Under the pieces are notes generated by a model. The model saw only the letters and a program-made list of their open reading frames with translations. It made no database searches and was not told the DNA's origin. The position numbers were made by a program, and so were the translations under genes. Positions 9,157 through 17,964 of a stretch of 50,910 bases of DNA are shown here, piece after piece. Each line of letters begins with the position of its first letter. Position 1 is the stretch's first letter. The DNA comes from Bacillus_I endophytica_A (GTDB lineage Bacteria; Bacillota; Bacilli; Bacillales; Bacillaceae_H): assembly GCF_026790145.1 (NCBI RefSeq), contig NZ_JALAMS010000038.1, positions 1-50,910 of the forward strand, in the 5' to 3' direction.

Positions 9157-9817
9157 CTCCTCTCACTGTTTCAATCAAGTTCCCCTTCTCCGCTCCAAGC
9201 TTCTCCCGGATTTTGCTAATATGAACATCAACCGTTCGATAGCTCACAAATTTCTCCTGTGTGGAATACAGCTCATTTAAAATTTGTTCACGCGAAAGAA
9301 TTTGATCCGGATTTCTCATGAGATAATAGAGGAGTTGAAATTCATGATGAGTTAAATCGATAACCTCTGTGTTGACCTTGACTTCAAATTTATTCGGTTT
9401 TAACGTGATTCCTTGATAGGTAATCTTATTACATCGATTCTCCGTGCGTCGGAGCACTGTTTCAACTCTTGCAACTAACTCTTTGGCACTAAACGGCTTC
9501 ACAACGTAGTCATCCGCACCCATCTGTAATCCCCGAATTCTCTCATCTTCTGCTGCTTTTGCTGTCACCATAATTAACGGGACGTTACTTTGCATATCTT
9601 TACGAATCCACCTACAAATAGACTCTCCACTTTCCCCTGGCAACATTAAATCTAGAATTACAAAACAGGGATCGATTTCTAAAAACATTTTCCTTGCTTC
9701 TTCACCACTTTGGGCTCCCCAAACATCATATCCATGAAAAACTAGATAATGTTTAATAATCTCTAAAATGTTAGGGTCATCTTCAACAATTAAAATTGAT
9801 TGTCCTCGTATACTCAT
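9131..9817 (-). CDS. OmpR/PhoB family response regulator
   Basis: A DNA-binding response regulator of 228 residues. The receiver domain carries acidic D13/D14, phospho-acceptor D56, T85 and K107. The C-terminal winged helix ends RTVDVHISKIREKLG followed by ETVRGVGYRF, the classic OmpR-class signature. It is translated ahead of, and overlaps, its partner kinase. The gene is divergent from the secreted NlpC/P60 protein across about 350 bases. By comparison with WalR-like systems, that gene is a reasonable but untested target. Confidence 0.95.
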   Translation of the reverse strand: MSIRGQSILIVEDDPNILEIIKHYLVFHGYDVWGAQSGEEARKMFLEIDPCFVILDLMLPGESGESICRWIRKDMQSNVPLIMVTAKAAEDERIRGLQMGADDYVVKPFSAKELVARVETVLRRTENRCNKITYQGITLKPNKFEVKVNTEVIDLTHHEFQLLYYLMRNPDQILSREQILNELYSTQEKFVSYRTVDVHISKIREKLGAEKGNLIETVRGVGYRFVAY

Positions 9818-10168
9818 ATAACCCCTCTTACCTAATATTTTTGTTCTAGTGTTCGAATTCTATTAATCTTACTAGCTTATATCTTATAATATCTTATCAT
9901 TTATACAAAATTTCAAGAACTTTCCCAGAGATGATTGAAGAGCTTTTACTGCTAATTATCGATTACATTTTCCAAATAATTCTTTTTTCCTACATAATAT
10001 CTAATCATTTAGTACCCTTTTTCTTTTTAATTCGACAACTTTATCAAATCTTAACAATTCATACTTACAATAGAAAATTGTGAGATATGATCATATAAAA
10101 ACCATAGAATCTTCCATTTTTTATATGATTAAAAGACAAAATTATAATTTAGGATAGGGGTTTTAATC
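9818..10168. promoter_or_regulatory. Divergent control region of the two-component and NlpC/P60 genes
   Basis: 351 A+T-rich bases without a gene. They contain a perfect 12-base palindrome, ATATGATCATAT at 10085-10096, and a second ATATGAT about 37 bases on. These could be regulator half-sites, but no consensus is known to me. The minus-strand start uses an AGAGGGGT ribosome site and the plus-strand start uses AGGGG. Confidence 0.35.
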
Positions 10169-11017
10169 TTGAAATCAAATCGTACGATGCGCAAATATGT
10201 TATTTCATCAGCTTTAGTTACATCACTAGCGCTAACACCAATGTTAAGTGAAAATGCTTTTGCTTTTGCTAAGTCACATCCTGAGGAGCAAACAAATACA
10301 ACTGTAGCACAACCACAAACTACTACACCAACTAGCACGTCACTTATTCGTAAAGGAGCTTCTGGACAACAAGTTAGAGACCTTCAAACAAAATTAAATA
10401 GTCAAGGCTATTATAAATACAACATTGATGGCATTTTCGGATCTATCACAGAACAAGCTGTAAGACAATTTCAAGCTGCTCATAATCTTTCAGTTGACGG
10501 TATTGTAGGACCTAACACAGCTAAGGCTCTATCATTGGCACCAACTGGTTCTGTAGCAGATTCTAATACAAATACGACTACAAACACAAACACATCTAAT
10601 TCTACTACAGCGCCAACTGCTCCTGCACAAAATAACCAATCTGTATCAAGTACACGAGCAGCTGTTGTTGCTGCCGCAAAAAGCGTAGTTGGAACACCTT
10701 ATGTATGGGGTGGCACAACAACGCAAGGCCTTGATAGCAGTGGTTTCATAAACTATGTATTTGATCAAGTTGGTATCGACTTATCAAGAACACATCGTGA
10801 CATGTGGAAAAATAACGGTGTACATGTTAGTTCACCACAAGTAGGAGACGTTGTCTTCTTCGAGGGTACTTACAATGTACAAGGGGCTTCTCATAGTGCC
10901 GTTTATCTTGGTAACAACGTGATGATTCACGCAGGAGATGGTGGAGTTGAATATGCTCGTCTTGACAATCCATACTGGCAAAAACACTACATTGGTGCTA
11001 AATCATTTATTAACTAA
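10169..11017 (+). CDS. Secreted NlpC/P60-type cell-wall protein with Cys-to-Ser at the active site
   Basis: An exported cell-wall protein of 282 residues. TTG start after AGGGG. A signal peptide with basic residues and a hydrophobic core ends near residue 33. A peptidoglycan-binding domain lies at about 60-120 (KGASGQQVRDLQ to VDGIVGPNT), then a Thr/Asn-rich linker, then an NlpC/P60 fold from about 165. NlpC/P60 enzymes are gamma-D-glutamyl endopeptidases with the motif DCSGF. Here it is DSSGF: residue 190 is Ser (AGC, one base from TGC). The His of ASHSAVYLG and the later MIHAG are kept. It may be a binding pseudoenzyme or a serine variant. Confidence 0.9.
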   Translation: MKSNRTMRKYVISSALVTSLALTPMLSENAFAFAKSHPEEQTNTTVAQPQTTTPTSTSLIRKGASGQQVRDLQTKLNSQGYYKYNIDGIFGSITEQAVRQFQAAHNLSVDGIVGPNTAKALSLAPTGSVADSNTNTTTNTNTSNSTTAPTAPAQNNQSVSSTRAAVVAAAKSVVGTPYVWGGTTTQGLDSSGFINYVFDQVGIDLSRTHRDMWKNNGVHVSSPQVGDVVFFEGTYNVQGASHSAVYLGNNVMIHAGDGGVEYARLDNPYWQKHYIGAKSFIN

Positions 11018-11130
11018 TAGATAGCTAGAATAGGATAAGGATAAAGGTTGACATCCTTATAGTTAGTAGAAAAGGTATATATTCCCATTTCCCCTTTTTA
11101 CTACTTCTTTAAAATTTTAGTTACCTAAAT

Positions 11131-11165
11131 AAAAAGCTGGATATCTTCTAGATATCCAGCTTTTT
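11131..11165. terminator. Bidirectional terminator
   Basis: A perfect 15-base stem, AAAAAGCTGGATATC, with a 5-base loop and T runs on both sides. It serves the convergent NlpC/P60 and YitT-type genes. Confidence 0.9.
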
Positions 11166-11199
11166 AACATTGAAGCAACCAAGCTTATATGTAAGTTTT

Positions 11200-12072
11200 T
11201 TAATGAATATTATTTTTCTTAAAGTTACCGCCTTTTACTTCTGCTACATCATAAACTGTAACAAAAGCATTCTCATCAATTTCATTAATAATTTCTTTCA
11301 TTTTGCTTTCTTCTAAACGGTTAATAATACAAGTAATTTCTTTGAAATTTTCATTTGAATAACCGCCTTGAGCTTGCTTATACGTTGCACCACGCCCTAA
11401 GCGATCACGAATTGTCTCAACCATTAATTCAGGGTGAACAGTAATAATTTTGAACGTCTTAGAACCGCTTAATCCTTCTTCTACAATGTGAATCACTTTA
11501 GAAGCAATAAAGTAAGCAATTGCAGAAAGAATAGCGCCTTGAAGTCCAAACACAGTAGAGACGATGATAAAAACAAACAAGTTTAAGAATAAAATAAGAT
11601 CACTTGTTCCAAAAGGTAATTTTCTAGAAAGCAGCACTGCTAACATATCAATACCATCAAGCGCACCACCGTTTCTTAGGGCTAGACCCATTCCAAAACC
11701 AATGATAATACCACCAACAACCGTTACTAATAACGTATCACCATCTATAATAGTTGGTACATGGTGCATAAGGCTTGTTCCTGCTGCTAATGAAGCAATT
11801 CCAATAACTGAATAAACCGCAAAGCTCTTTCCAATTTGTTTATATCCTAAAAATACAAACGGAATATTCAAGATAGCAATTAACAGGCCAAGCGGCAGTC
11901 CGATTAATTCTGAACCAACGATACTAATCCCTGTAACACCACCGTCTGATACGTTGTTTGGTATTAAAACTGCTTCTAAACCGTATGCTGTGATAAAAGC
12001 ACCGATAATTATTAAGAGTATGCGTGAAGTTGTTCTAAGTTTCCTAGGCCTTCTCTTTATGATTTTGCTCAT
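11200..12072 (-). CDS. YitT family membrane protein (DUF161/DUF2179)
   Basis: An integral membrane protein of 290 residues with five or six helices in the first 205, including the conserved IPNNVSDGGVTGIS and RNGGALDGIDML stretches. A cytoplasmic DUF2179 domain (about 215-280) follows, with GRGATYKQAQGGYSN. Bacillus genomes carry several paralogues (YitT, YpjC, YqfU, YvjA, YxkD); I cannot assign which. Transport or sensing roles are proposed for the family but its function is not established. It is a single gene that shares the terminator with its convergent neighbour. Confidence 0.92.
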   Translation of the reverse strand: MSKIIKRRPRKLRTTSRILLIIIGAFITAYGLEAVLIPNNVSDGGVTGISIVGSELIGLPLGLLIAILNIPFVFLGYKQIGKSFAVYSVIGIASLAAGTSLMHHVPTIIDGDTLLVTVVGGIIIGFGMGLALRNGGALDGIDMLAVLLSRKLPFGTSDLILFLNLFVFIIVSTVFGLQGAILSAIAYFIASKVIHIVEEGLSGSKTFKIITVHPELMVETIRDRLGRGATYKQAQGGYSNENFKEITCIINRLEESKMKEIINEIDENAFVTVYDVAEVKGGNFKKNNIH

Positions 12073-12188
12073 GTTAGTGTCCTCGTTTCAAACTATTTTC
12101 TTCTATTTTTGTCTACTTTTTTAGTGTTCATGCTATGATTTTGCTAACTGCTTATCCTCCTTTTATAATACTTTGTTTTATGAGTATC

Positions 12189-12453
12189 TCATCTTTTCCA
12201 AAAAACTGGAACCAAATCTGGAACCATACGGTTTACTTGAAAATGATGAAGAACTATCACTTCTATAAACTTTGTAGAATCTTCTACATAAGAACTTACA
12301 CTTTCATAGCTTGCCCGAATATAAAGAACTCGTTCACTATAAGGTTGGTTGCTATGAGGAACCTTACTTAGCGCCCCGCTCCATATCCCTACTGTACGAG
12401 AGAAGATCAGAGATGGATTTTTGCCCAAGTTCCATTTCTATTTTATCTTCCAT
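12189..12453 (-). pseudogene. Possible small frameshifted gene
   Basis: ATG 12453 has an excellent ribosome site (GGAGG, six bases away) but runs only 29 codons to TAA at 12364, reading MEDKIEMELGQKSIS and on. In a neighbouring frame the sequence stays open from about 12428 to 12189 with protein-like content (YSERVLYIRASYESV, then YVEDSTKFIEV). A frameshift near 12375-12385 would join them into about 85 residues. I recognise no family, and both halves could be chance. Confidence 0.3.
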
Positions 12454-12780
12454 AATCATCCTCCACTTTATTCCATATATAATAACCTTAACACTTTTCC
12501 CCTTATGAAATAAAGGATTTAGAATTATGTAGAACTTTACAAATAGGATAAGACCACCTATATAAGCTAATTATCACATTTGAAATTATCAGCAGATGCT
12601 TATTGAGAGGGTTAGACTTGCTAAAAGATAGCTACGAGAAACTCAATTAATCAGCTCCAACATCTGATAAAGTAGAAATTGCGTATAATACCTATTTAAG
12701 AGAGAATGCAAACTGAATAATAGTGAGGGTGTGTTAGCTAATGAATAGACCCTGTATTTCCTTATCTTACTAGCCAATAA
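12454..12780. other. Intergenic region without a recognised gene
   Basis: About 330 bases with no ORF of note, between the possible small gene and the galE terminator. Nothing else was seen. Confidence 0.4.
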
Positions 12781-12814
12781 AAAATCCCCTTCTTTATAAA
12801 GAAGGGGATTTTTT
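12779..12814. terminator. galE terminator
   Basis: The stem AATCCCCTTCTTT pairs with AAAGAAGGGGATT across a 4-base loop and is flanked by A and T runs, so it can work in both directions. Confidence 0.9.
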
Positions 12815-12823
12815 GAGTTAAGA

Positions 12824-13840
12824 TTATGAAAGACGATAGCCGTCTTTATTTTGTGACTGCCATTTCCAAGAATCGCGACACATATCTTCTAAACCGCGAG
12901 TTGCTTTCCAGTTTAACTCTTTATATGCTTTTGTTGGATCTGCAAAGCATGTTGCGATATCTCCAGGACGGCGCGGTGAAAATTGATATGGCACTTCTTT
13001 ACCTGACACCTTCTCAAATGCTTTGACCATTTCAAGGACACTGTAACCTGTTCCTGTACCAACATTATAAGCATGAACACCTTTGTCTTCATTTGCTTTA
13101 TGAAGAGCTTTTACGTGGGCATCCGCAAGATCTACAACATGAATATAATCACGTACACCTGTACCATCTTTTGTTGGATAGTCATTACCAAATATACTTA
13201 GTTTATCAAGGCGACCAATTGCAACTTGTGTAACATAAGGCATAAGGTTGTTTGGAATTCCTTTTGGATCCTCACCAATTTGTCCGCTTTCATGAGCACC
13301 AAATGGGTTAAAATAGCGAAGCAGCACAACACTCCACTCAGGATCTGCATTTGCAATGTCTCCTAAAACTTGCTCAAGCATAAGCTTTGTTTGACCATAA
13401 GGATTTGTTGCTGAAAGTGGGAAATCTTCTGTAATTGGAGACTTTTCAGGCACTCCATATACTGTTGCAGAAGAACTAAATACAATGTTTTTTACATTAT
13501 GCTTCTGCATTGCTTCGCAAAGAATAAAAGTTCCTGTCAAGTTGTTGTGATAATAGCGAAGTGGAATAGCAACCGATTCTCCAACAGCTTTTAATCCAGC
13601 AAAATGAATAACAGCTGTAAAGTTATTTTCTTCAAATACCTTTTCTACGCCCTCTTTATCTAACAAATCAACATTATAAAACGGAAAATCTTTACCTGTA
13701 ATTTCTTTCACTCTTGTTAAAGCTTCTTCTGAACTATTTGATAAGTTATCTAGTACTGCGATATCATGACCACTATTTAATAATTCAACACAAGTGTGGC
13801 TACCGATATACCCTGCTCCGCCTGTTACTAAAATTGTCAT
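12824..13840 (-). CDS. galE: UDP-glucose 4-epimerase
   Basis: A cytoplasmic NAD-dependent epimerase that interconverts UDP-glucose and UDP-galactose for galactose use and cell-surface glycan synthesis. It has 338 residues, the standard length. The NAD site GGAGYIG is at 7-13. Catalytic Ser is in SSSATVYG (about 122-124), and Tyr148 and Lys152 are in YGQTK. RYFNPFGAHESG and RRPGDIA are sugar-nucleotide signatures. It is monocistronic, with an AGGAGG ribosome site and its own terminator, and no galactose operon partners nearby, which suggests a housekeeping glycan role. Confidence 0.97.
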   Translation of the reverse strand: MTILVTGGAGYIGSHTCVELLNSGHDIAVLDNLSNSSEEALTRVKEITGKDFPFYNVDLLDKEGVEKVFEENNFTAVIHFAGLKAVGESVAIPLRYYHNNLTGTFILCEAMQKHNVKNIVFSSSATVYGVPEKSPITEDFPLSATNPYGQTKLMLEQVLGDIANADPEWSVVLLRYFNPFGAHESGQIGEDPKGIPNNLMPYVTQVAIGRLDKLSIFGNDYPTKDGTGVRDYIHVVDLADAHVKALHKANEDKGVHAYNVGTGTGYSVLEMVKAFEKVSGKEVPYQFSPRRPGDIATCFADPTKAYKELNWKATRGLEDMCRDSWKWQSQNKDGYRLS

Positions 13841-14001
13841 TGTAATCCCTCCTGATTAATATGTAAAACGATGCCTCTCTTTAATTTGAATTTTACCTTA
13901 ACATTTTCTTTTTGACAAAGAAAATTCTACCTCTTCTCTCCCTTAATCTTTCTTACTATCTTGTATATTCTAAAAGACACTTTTGGTTACTTTCGAATTG
14001 A

Positions 14002-14406
14002 TTCAAAAATAACATTGGAAGGGATGGGGTTTTCTTAGATACTGTTGGCGATATTTATGATTATTTTTATAATAAACCCGCTCTGCAAACAGAGATTAGC
14101 ACAGCTTATAAAACACTCTTAACAAACATTAAAGAGCAAGACCCAAGCTTATTTTTGAGGCAAAACTGGGGATTTGAAACAATTAAAACAACATCTCTTC
14201 CATATATAAATGCTGTTCTTTGGGAAGGTTTTCATAAAGGTATTGTTCTAACAGATGAATGGTCACCAAACTGGATTACTTATTTCCAATCTCAAAGTAC
14301 TACTTTACAAACACTCACTGTAACGAACACAGATCATTCTTTTAGTTATAGCAATCCTCTCGGCTTTTTAGCTACTCATAATGAAGACGATATTTATGAC
14401 GAATAA
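14002..14406 (+). CDS. Hypothetical protein ORF without a usual start codon
   Basis: The frame is open from just after a TGA at 13999 to TAA at 14404, 134 codons. Its coding character is good throughout: DGVFLDTVGDIYDYFYN early, then LPYINAVLWEGFHKG and DEWSPNWITYF. The first ATG/GTG/TTG in frame is TTG 14155, which has no ribosome site and would discard the well-formed early part. A GGAAGGGATGGGG sequence at 14018-14030 resembles a ribosome site, but only GTT, TTC and TTA codons follow it. Either an unusual start is used or the 5' end has been lost. The family is unknown to me. Confidence 0.5.
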   Translation, partial: FKNNIGRDGVFLDTVGDIYDYFYNKPALQTEISTAYKTLLTNIKEQDPSLFLRQNWGFETIKTTSLPYINAVLWEGFHKGIVLTDEWSPNWITYFQSQSTTLQTLTVTNTDHSFSYSNPLGFLATHNEDDIYDE

Positions 14407-14409
14407 ACA

Positions 14410-14437
14410 AAACAGCCGTCACTGACGGCTGTTTTTT
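14410..14437. terminator. Bidirectional terminator
   Basis: AACAGCCGTC, a 3-base loop, then GACGGCTGTT with TTTT behind it. It overlaps the final codons of the decayed nei gene. Confidence 0.88.
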
Positions 14438-15250
14438 AATTTTCTTTTTGACATGTTGGACAATAGTAAAGCCTTCTTGAGTCCGCGATTATTTTCACAA
14501 TATCCGATCCATCTATCCTGCATGCCTCTCCTTCTCTTTCAAACACCCAATGACGATAAGAAGACCTTTCTTCTTTAACTTTTCCACAAGCTGCAAATCA
14601 TTCGTAATTCCTCTTGTTTCATAGGACTGTATCATAAGTTTTTTAACTGCACGTGCTGCTTGTCGAAGTTCTTCATCTGTACATTCTATCGGGTGCTTAT
14701 TCGGATGTATCCCTGCTACAAAAAGGATTTCACTTCTTAAGTAGTTGCCAACGCCTCCAATAAACCCTTGATCAAGTAATAGAGATGACCATCTTCTTCC
14801 TTTAAATTCTTTTTGGAGAAAACGCTCTTTCAAATATTGTTCTGTTACATTCTCACTTAATATATCTGGCCCAACTCGCGAAACAAAAGGATGAAGAGGT
14901 ACTTCTTCATCTCTTAAAACTTCAATATCTGAAGCACTATATAAAAGAGCTGAATACTTTTCATTATGTAGAGCTAATCGAAGCTGTCGATTTGTTTTAG
15001 GATAGCTATAAGCTGCCCTTATATACCATCTCCCATAAAGCTGATTATGAGAATACATGGTGTAACCATTATCAAATCTAATAAGCATCGCTTTTCCTTT
15101 CGTATCTACTCGTTTCACTCTTGCTCCTTGCAGTATCTCTTCATAATGTTTGAGCTGTGGGAAAGCAAACCAAACTTCCCCTACGTTATAAGCTGTGAGT
15201 GCTTTTTGAACTTTATCTGCTGCAATTCTTATTTCAGGTCCCTCAGTCAT
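14436..15250 (-). pseudogene. nei: Decayed endonuclease VIII (Fpg/Nei family)
   Basis: Nei removes oxidised pyrimidines from DNA. The first 225 residues align well with E. coli Nei as I recall it (YSHNQLYG, LLYSASDIE, LLLDQGFIGGVGNYLR). The main frame stops at 14513 before the zinc finger. The finger is present one frame over: HWVFEREGEACRIDG, then YYCPTCQ, ending at 14436. One lost base near 14570-14580 would explain this. Two further lesions are visible: the catalytic second residue is Thr (MTEGPEI) where Pro is required, and the second zinc Cys is Asp (CRID for CRxC). Together these mark a dead gene. Confidence 0.85.
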
Positions 15251-15351
15251 TTCTATACTCCCCCTTCTCTTATATGGTCTATTTCCTTATTATCTCTTCC
15301 TCCAAAACTTATCAAAGCAAAAAAACCCCATTAGGATCAAAATGCGGCTTT

Positions 15352-15846
15352 TTATACTTCACTTGAATGTTCTTTTTGTTTCATGTACTGATAGTATAAT
15401 CCTGTTATAGTTTGGATTAATAAAAAAATAGCAAATGAATATGAAAGGGTAAAATCATTTTTAAAATGGATGATATCTAACTTGTTAAACGTCCAGTTCG
15501 CAAAAATGCCTATAAAACTCCATGCTGTCACATAATAACCAAATGTTTTTTTTGTAATACCAAACACTTCATAGAAATTCATAAATAAATAGCCAAAAGG
15601 CGCGAACATAACATAATAGAAGAAATCAAACAGTTCATATGAGCTAGAATCATTTACAGTATAAAAATCAATGGCTCCTCCCCCAATCGTGAATTCAACT
15701 AGAAATCCAGCTGCTGCCCCCCATATCAAACTTAAAATTGTCATATGTTTTGATAACCGTTTCGGGAGAAAGAAGGGAAGAACATAAATAACAATAAGCA
15801 TGACGCATATACTGATTTCATTTTTACTCCACTGTCCTATCATCAT
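15352..15846 (-). CDS. CBO0543-like membrane protein
   Basis: A 164-residue protein with about five transmembrane helices and short loops, ending in a basic tail (YMKQKEH). It resembles the CBO0543 family of small Firmicute membrane proteins, whose function is unknown. Two ATGs in a row follow GGGGGA. Its start overlaps the stop of the upstream membrane gene by four bases (ATGA type), so the two are translationally coupled and probably work together. Confidence 0.7.
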   Translation of the reverse strand: MMIGQWSKNEISICVMLIVIYVLPFFLPKRLSKHMTILSLIWGAAAGFLVEFTIGGGAIDFYTVNDSSSYELFDFFYYVMFAPFGYLFMNFYEVFGITKKTFGYYVTAWSFIGIFANWTFNKLDIIHFKNDFTLSYSFAIFLLIQTITGLYYQYMKQKEHSSEV

Positions 15847-16331
15847 AAAAATTCCCCCTTTTCCTTTCGCATTAGTTTGCGAAAGCCTTTATGAAGAACA
15901 AAAATAATAAGAAGTAATCCAAGAATATATAAAGCTTCATAAAAGAGGTTCCATTGCTTATAGTGATAAATATTCAGCATATTAGAGTATTTCCGAAGTA
16001 AAAGGGTAAAGATAAGAAAAATAAAGTCTGTAATCATAATTGCCCGAGGTGTTATGTTTCTATAAAAGTAATTGAATGTTATAACAAAAAGGATCAGAAT
16101 AATAAGGCTTCGTTCTAAGAGAAAACCTATATAAGGTGCTGTCTCTTCTGTAACATTAATAAGCTTGAATTCTTCATTTATAATCCATGTCGCATTAACG
16201 TTAATAATAAGAACAAGTAAATAAATAAAAGTATTTTCTACAATGCTAAGGCTCTTTCTCATCGTAACGAATAGCGTTATAACGAGAAAAGATAAAAATA
16301 CAAAAAATGAAAACCCCATAAGACAAGACAC
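15843..16331 (-). CDS. Membrane protein of the same two-gene operon
   Basis: A 162-residue protein with about five transmembrane helices, similar in size and layout to its downstream partner and probably a distant relative. AAGGAGG is four bases before TTG 16331 and eleven before ATG 16319, so either could be the start. No catalytic motif is visible and the function is unknown. It may be another CBO0543-type protein. Confidence 0.65.
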   Translation of the reverse strand: MSCLMGFSFFVFLSFLVITLFVTMRKSLSIVENTFIYLLVLIINVNATWIINEEFKLINVTEETAPYIGFLLERSLIILILFVITFNYFYRNITPRAIMITDFIFLIFTLLLRKYSNMLNIYHYKQWNLFYEALYILGLLLIIFVLHKGFRKLMRKEKGEFL

Positions 16332-16384
16332 CTCCTTCTCGTATTTATTTGTTTTTTTAGGAAAAAATATTCATCATACAAAAA

Positions 16385-16412
16385 GAAAAACACCTCTTAA
16401 AAAGGTGTTTTA
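16385..16412. terminator. Terminator of the ywqG-like gene
   Basis: AAAACACCT and AGGTGTTTT surround a short loop, with a T run on the minus strand. It overlaps the stop codon region. Confidence 0.7.
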
Positions 16413-17204
16413 ATAGCAGTCCCAGTTATACATCACGTTTGAGAAATCTCTCTTTTCTAAATCCTCTTTTCTAATAAAAAAATTACATACACCGCTATCT
16501 CCCCACATAATATCGAGCTCTGTATCTGTATCAATTTGAAGAAGCAAAATGTTGTGTTCTCTATACTTTTGCTCATATGCTCTTGGATCTTCTTGTGTAA
16601 AGAAAGGATAGCCTCCTATTTTACTTCCTGTTACTTCTGTATTTTCGGCGTATAGTTCCCAAAGTTCTACCCCATCCTCTATTTCTTCATATAAATCAAG
16701 GGATAGCTCTTCTACCCGATAATCACGTTCTGAGACAGGCTCAATATCTGGTGTAAAAGAAAGAACCGCTTCATACGATAAAGGAAAATATGTTGTATCA
16801 ACATCATCAAGATAGCTAAAATCTGTCACAATATTTTCAAGATTTTCTGACACATGTTCATGATAAAGAATTCGAAACTGAGCTTGATCTGTTTCATCTT
16901 CAAAGTTTGCTCCAAGCAAATCATCAGTACTATCAATATAAAATTGAAGAATCCCTTTTGTCGGGAATCCTGGCATTTGTGGCACCTCTTCAAAATTAAT
17001 TTGAGCAGCTAATGTAAGATATGTACCATCCTTTCCTTTTGGATGTTCTATCTCTTTTGGCAAGTATGGCTTTCCTCTAAATTTACTTTGCCAAAGAGAC
17101 GTTATCCCTTTCTTTCCTTCTATTCGAACAACAGGCTTTAATGTATTTTCAATCTCCTTGCGATGAGATTCTAACAATTGGGGAAGTTTTATTTTATTAT
17201 TCAT
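16410..17204 (-). CDS. YwqG family protein (DUF1963)
   Basis: A cytoplasmic protein of 264 residues of the DUF1963/YwqG family. Typical features are SKFRGKPYLPKEIEHP early, TLAAQINFEEVP, GILQFYIDSTDDL, and the C-terminal LLLQIDTD followed by IMWGDSGVCNFFI. Biochemical function is unknown; members are often found next to toxin or immunity genes, which is not the case here. AAGGA abuts the ATG at 17213 but is eight bases from the ATG at 17204, so the latter is chosen. Confidence 0.88.
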   Translation of the reverse strand: MNNKIKLPQLLESHRKEIENTLKPVVRIEGKKGITSLWQSKFRGKPYLPKEIEHPKGKDGTYLTLAAQINFEEVPQMPGFPTKGILQFYIDSTDDLLGANFEDETDQAQFRILYHEHVSENLENIVTDFSYLDDVDTTYFPLSYEAVLSFTPDIEPVSERDYRVEELSLDLYEEIEDGVELWELYAENTEVTGSKIGGYPFFTQEDPRAYEQKYREHNILLLQIDTDTELDIMWGDSGVCNFFIRKEDLEKRDFSNVMYNWDCY

Positions 17205-17560
17205 AGAAAACATCCTTTCTTTAAGTATAATGGAAAATGTTTATAAAAAAATAGAAGTTTCAAAGAAATAGAACTTTCCTCTTTTCAGTTAAAATATTTA
17301 GTTTTATTAAACAAATCTTCTCTTTTTTACTTCTTCACAAATATTTTATACTATTTAAGAGGATGACCTAGATTCTACAATACTTAACATTTCTTAGCTA
17401 ATAATGTAAATATAATCTTTTTATTGTTTTATTTACAGAGTTAAATTCTTTTATTCTACATGCTGTCCTCTTCCTTACTCATCAATTTGAAGACTTAATT
17501 AATGATATATGATGAGAAAGTATAGAAACTGAAATATATAAATGTAAGGAGCAATGGAAA
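17205..17560. other. Intergenic region, divergent promoters
   Basis: About 355 very A+T-rich bases between the ywqG-like gene and the PAS gene. No gene or hairpin stands out. AAGGAG at 17545 is the ribosome site of the PAS ORF. Confidence 0.4.
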
Positions 17561-17950
17561 TTGAAGCAAGCTGAACGTTTCATCGCGAAGACTAGCCGGA
17601 ATCCTATTAAAATAGAAGAGACTAAAACAAATCTCGATGACTGTATTTTATGTAAGATGGATGGGACAGGCCGAATTACGTATGTAAATGAAGAGTTTTG
17701 CTCTATTTCTAAGTTTACAAAAACAGAACTTATTGGCCAAACATACGACATTATCTATTCTGGTTACTACCCTCGTTCATATTATCAAGATATTCTTGAA
17801 ACCTTAAAGAGGGGCAAAAATTGGAAAGGTCAAATGAAAAACAAAGCGAAAGACGGATCTTATTACTGGGTTGATACAATTGCCATCCCTTTCTTTGATG
17901 AAAATAATCATTTAACTGAAATTGTTTCACTTGAACATAACATAACATAA
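17561..17950 (+). CDS. PAS-domain N-terminal part of a split PAS-PAS-GGDEF-EAL protein
   Basis: 129 residues holding one PAS sensor domain plus its PAC extension (about 28-125: GRITYVNEEF, then GSYYWVDTIAIPF). TTG start with AAGGAG nine bases upstream. The ORF ends at TAA 17948, inside a (CATAA)3 repeat at 17936-17950. With two copies of the repeat the frame would read LEHNITEQRTMEKS straight into the next ORF, restoring the typical PAC ending and a 698-residue sensor. As it stands it is a lone PAS domain, probably non-functional by itself. Confidence 0.8.
   Translation: MKQAERFIAKTSRNPIKIEETKTNLDDCILCKMDGTGRITYVNEEFCSISKFTKTELIGQTYDIIYSGYYPRSYYQDILETLKRGKNWKGQMKNKAKDGSYYWVDTIAIPFFDENNHLTEIVSLEHNIT
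17936..17950 (+). repeat. (CATAA)3 tandem repeat at the frame break
   Basis: Three perfect copies of CATAA. The third contains the stop codon of the PAS ORF. Losing one copy, or gaining two, puts both ORFs in one frame. Confidence 0.9.
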
Positions 17951-17964
17951 CGGAGCAAAGAACA

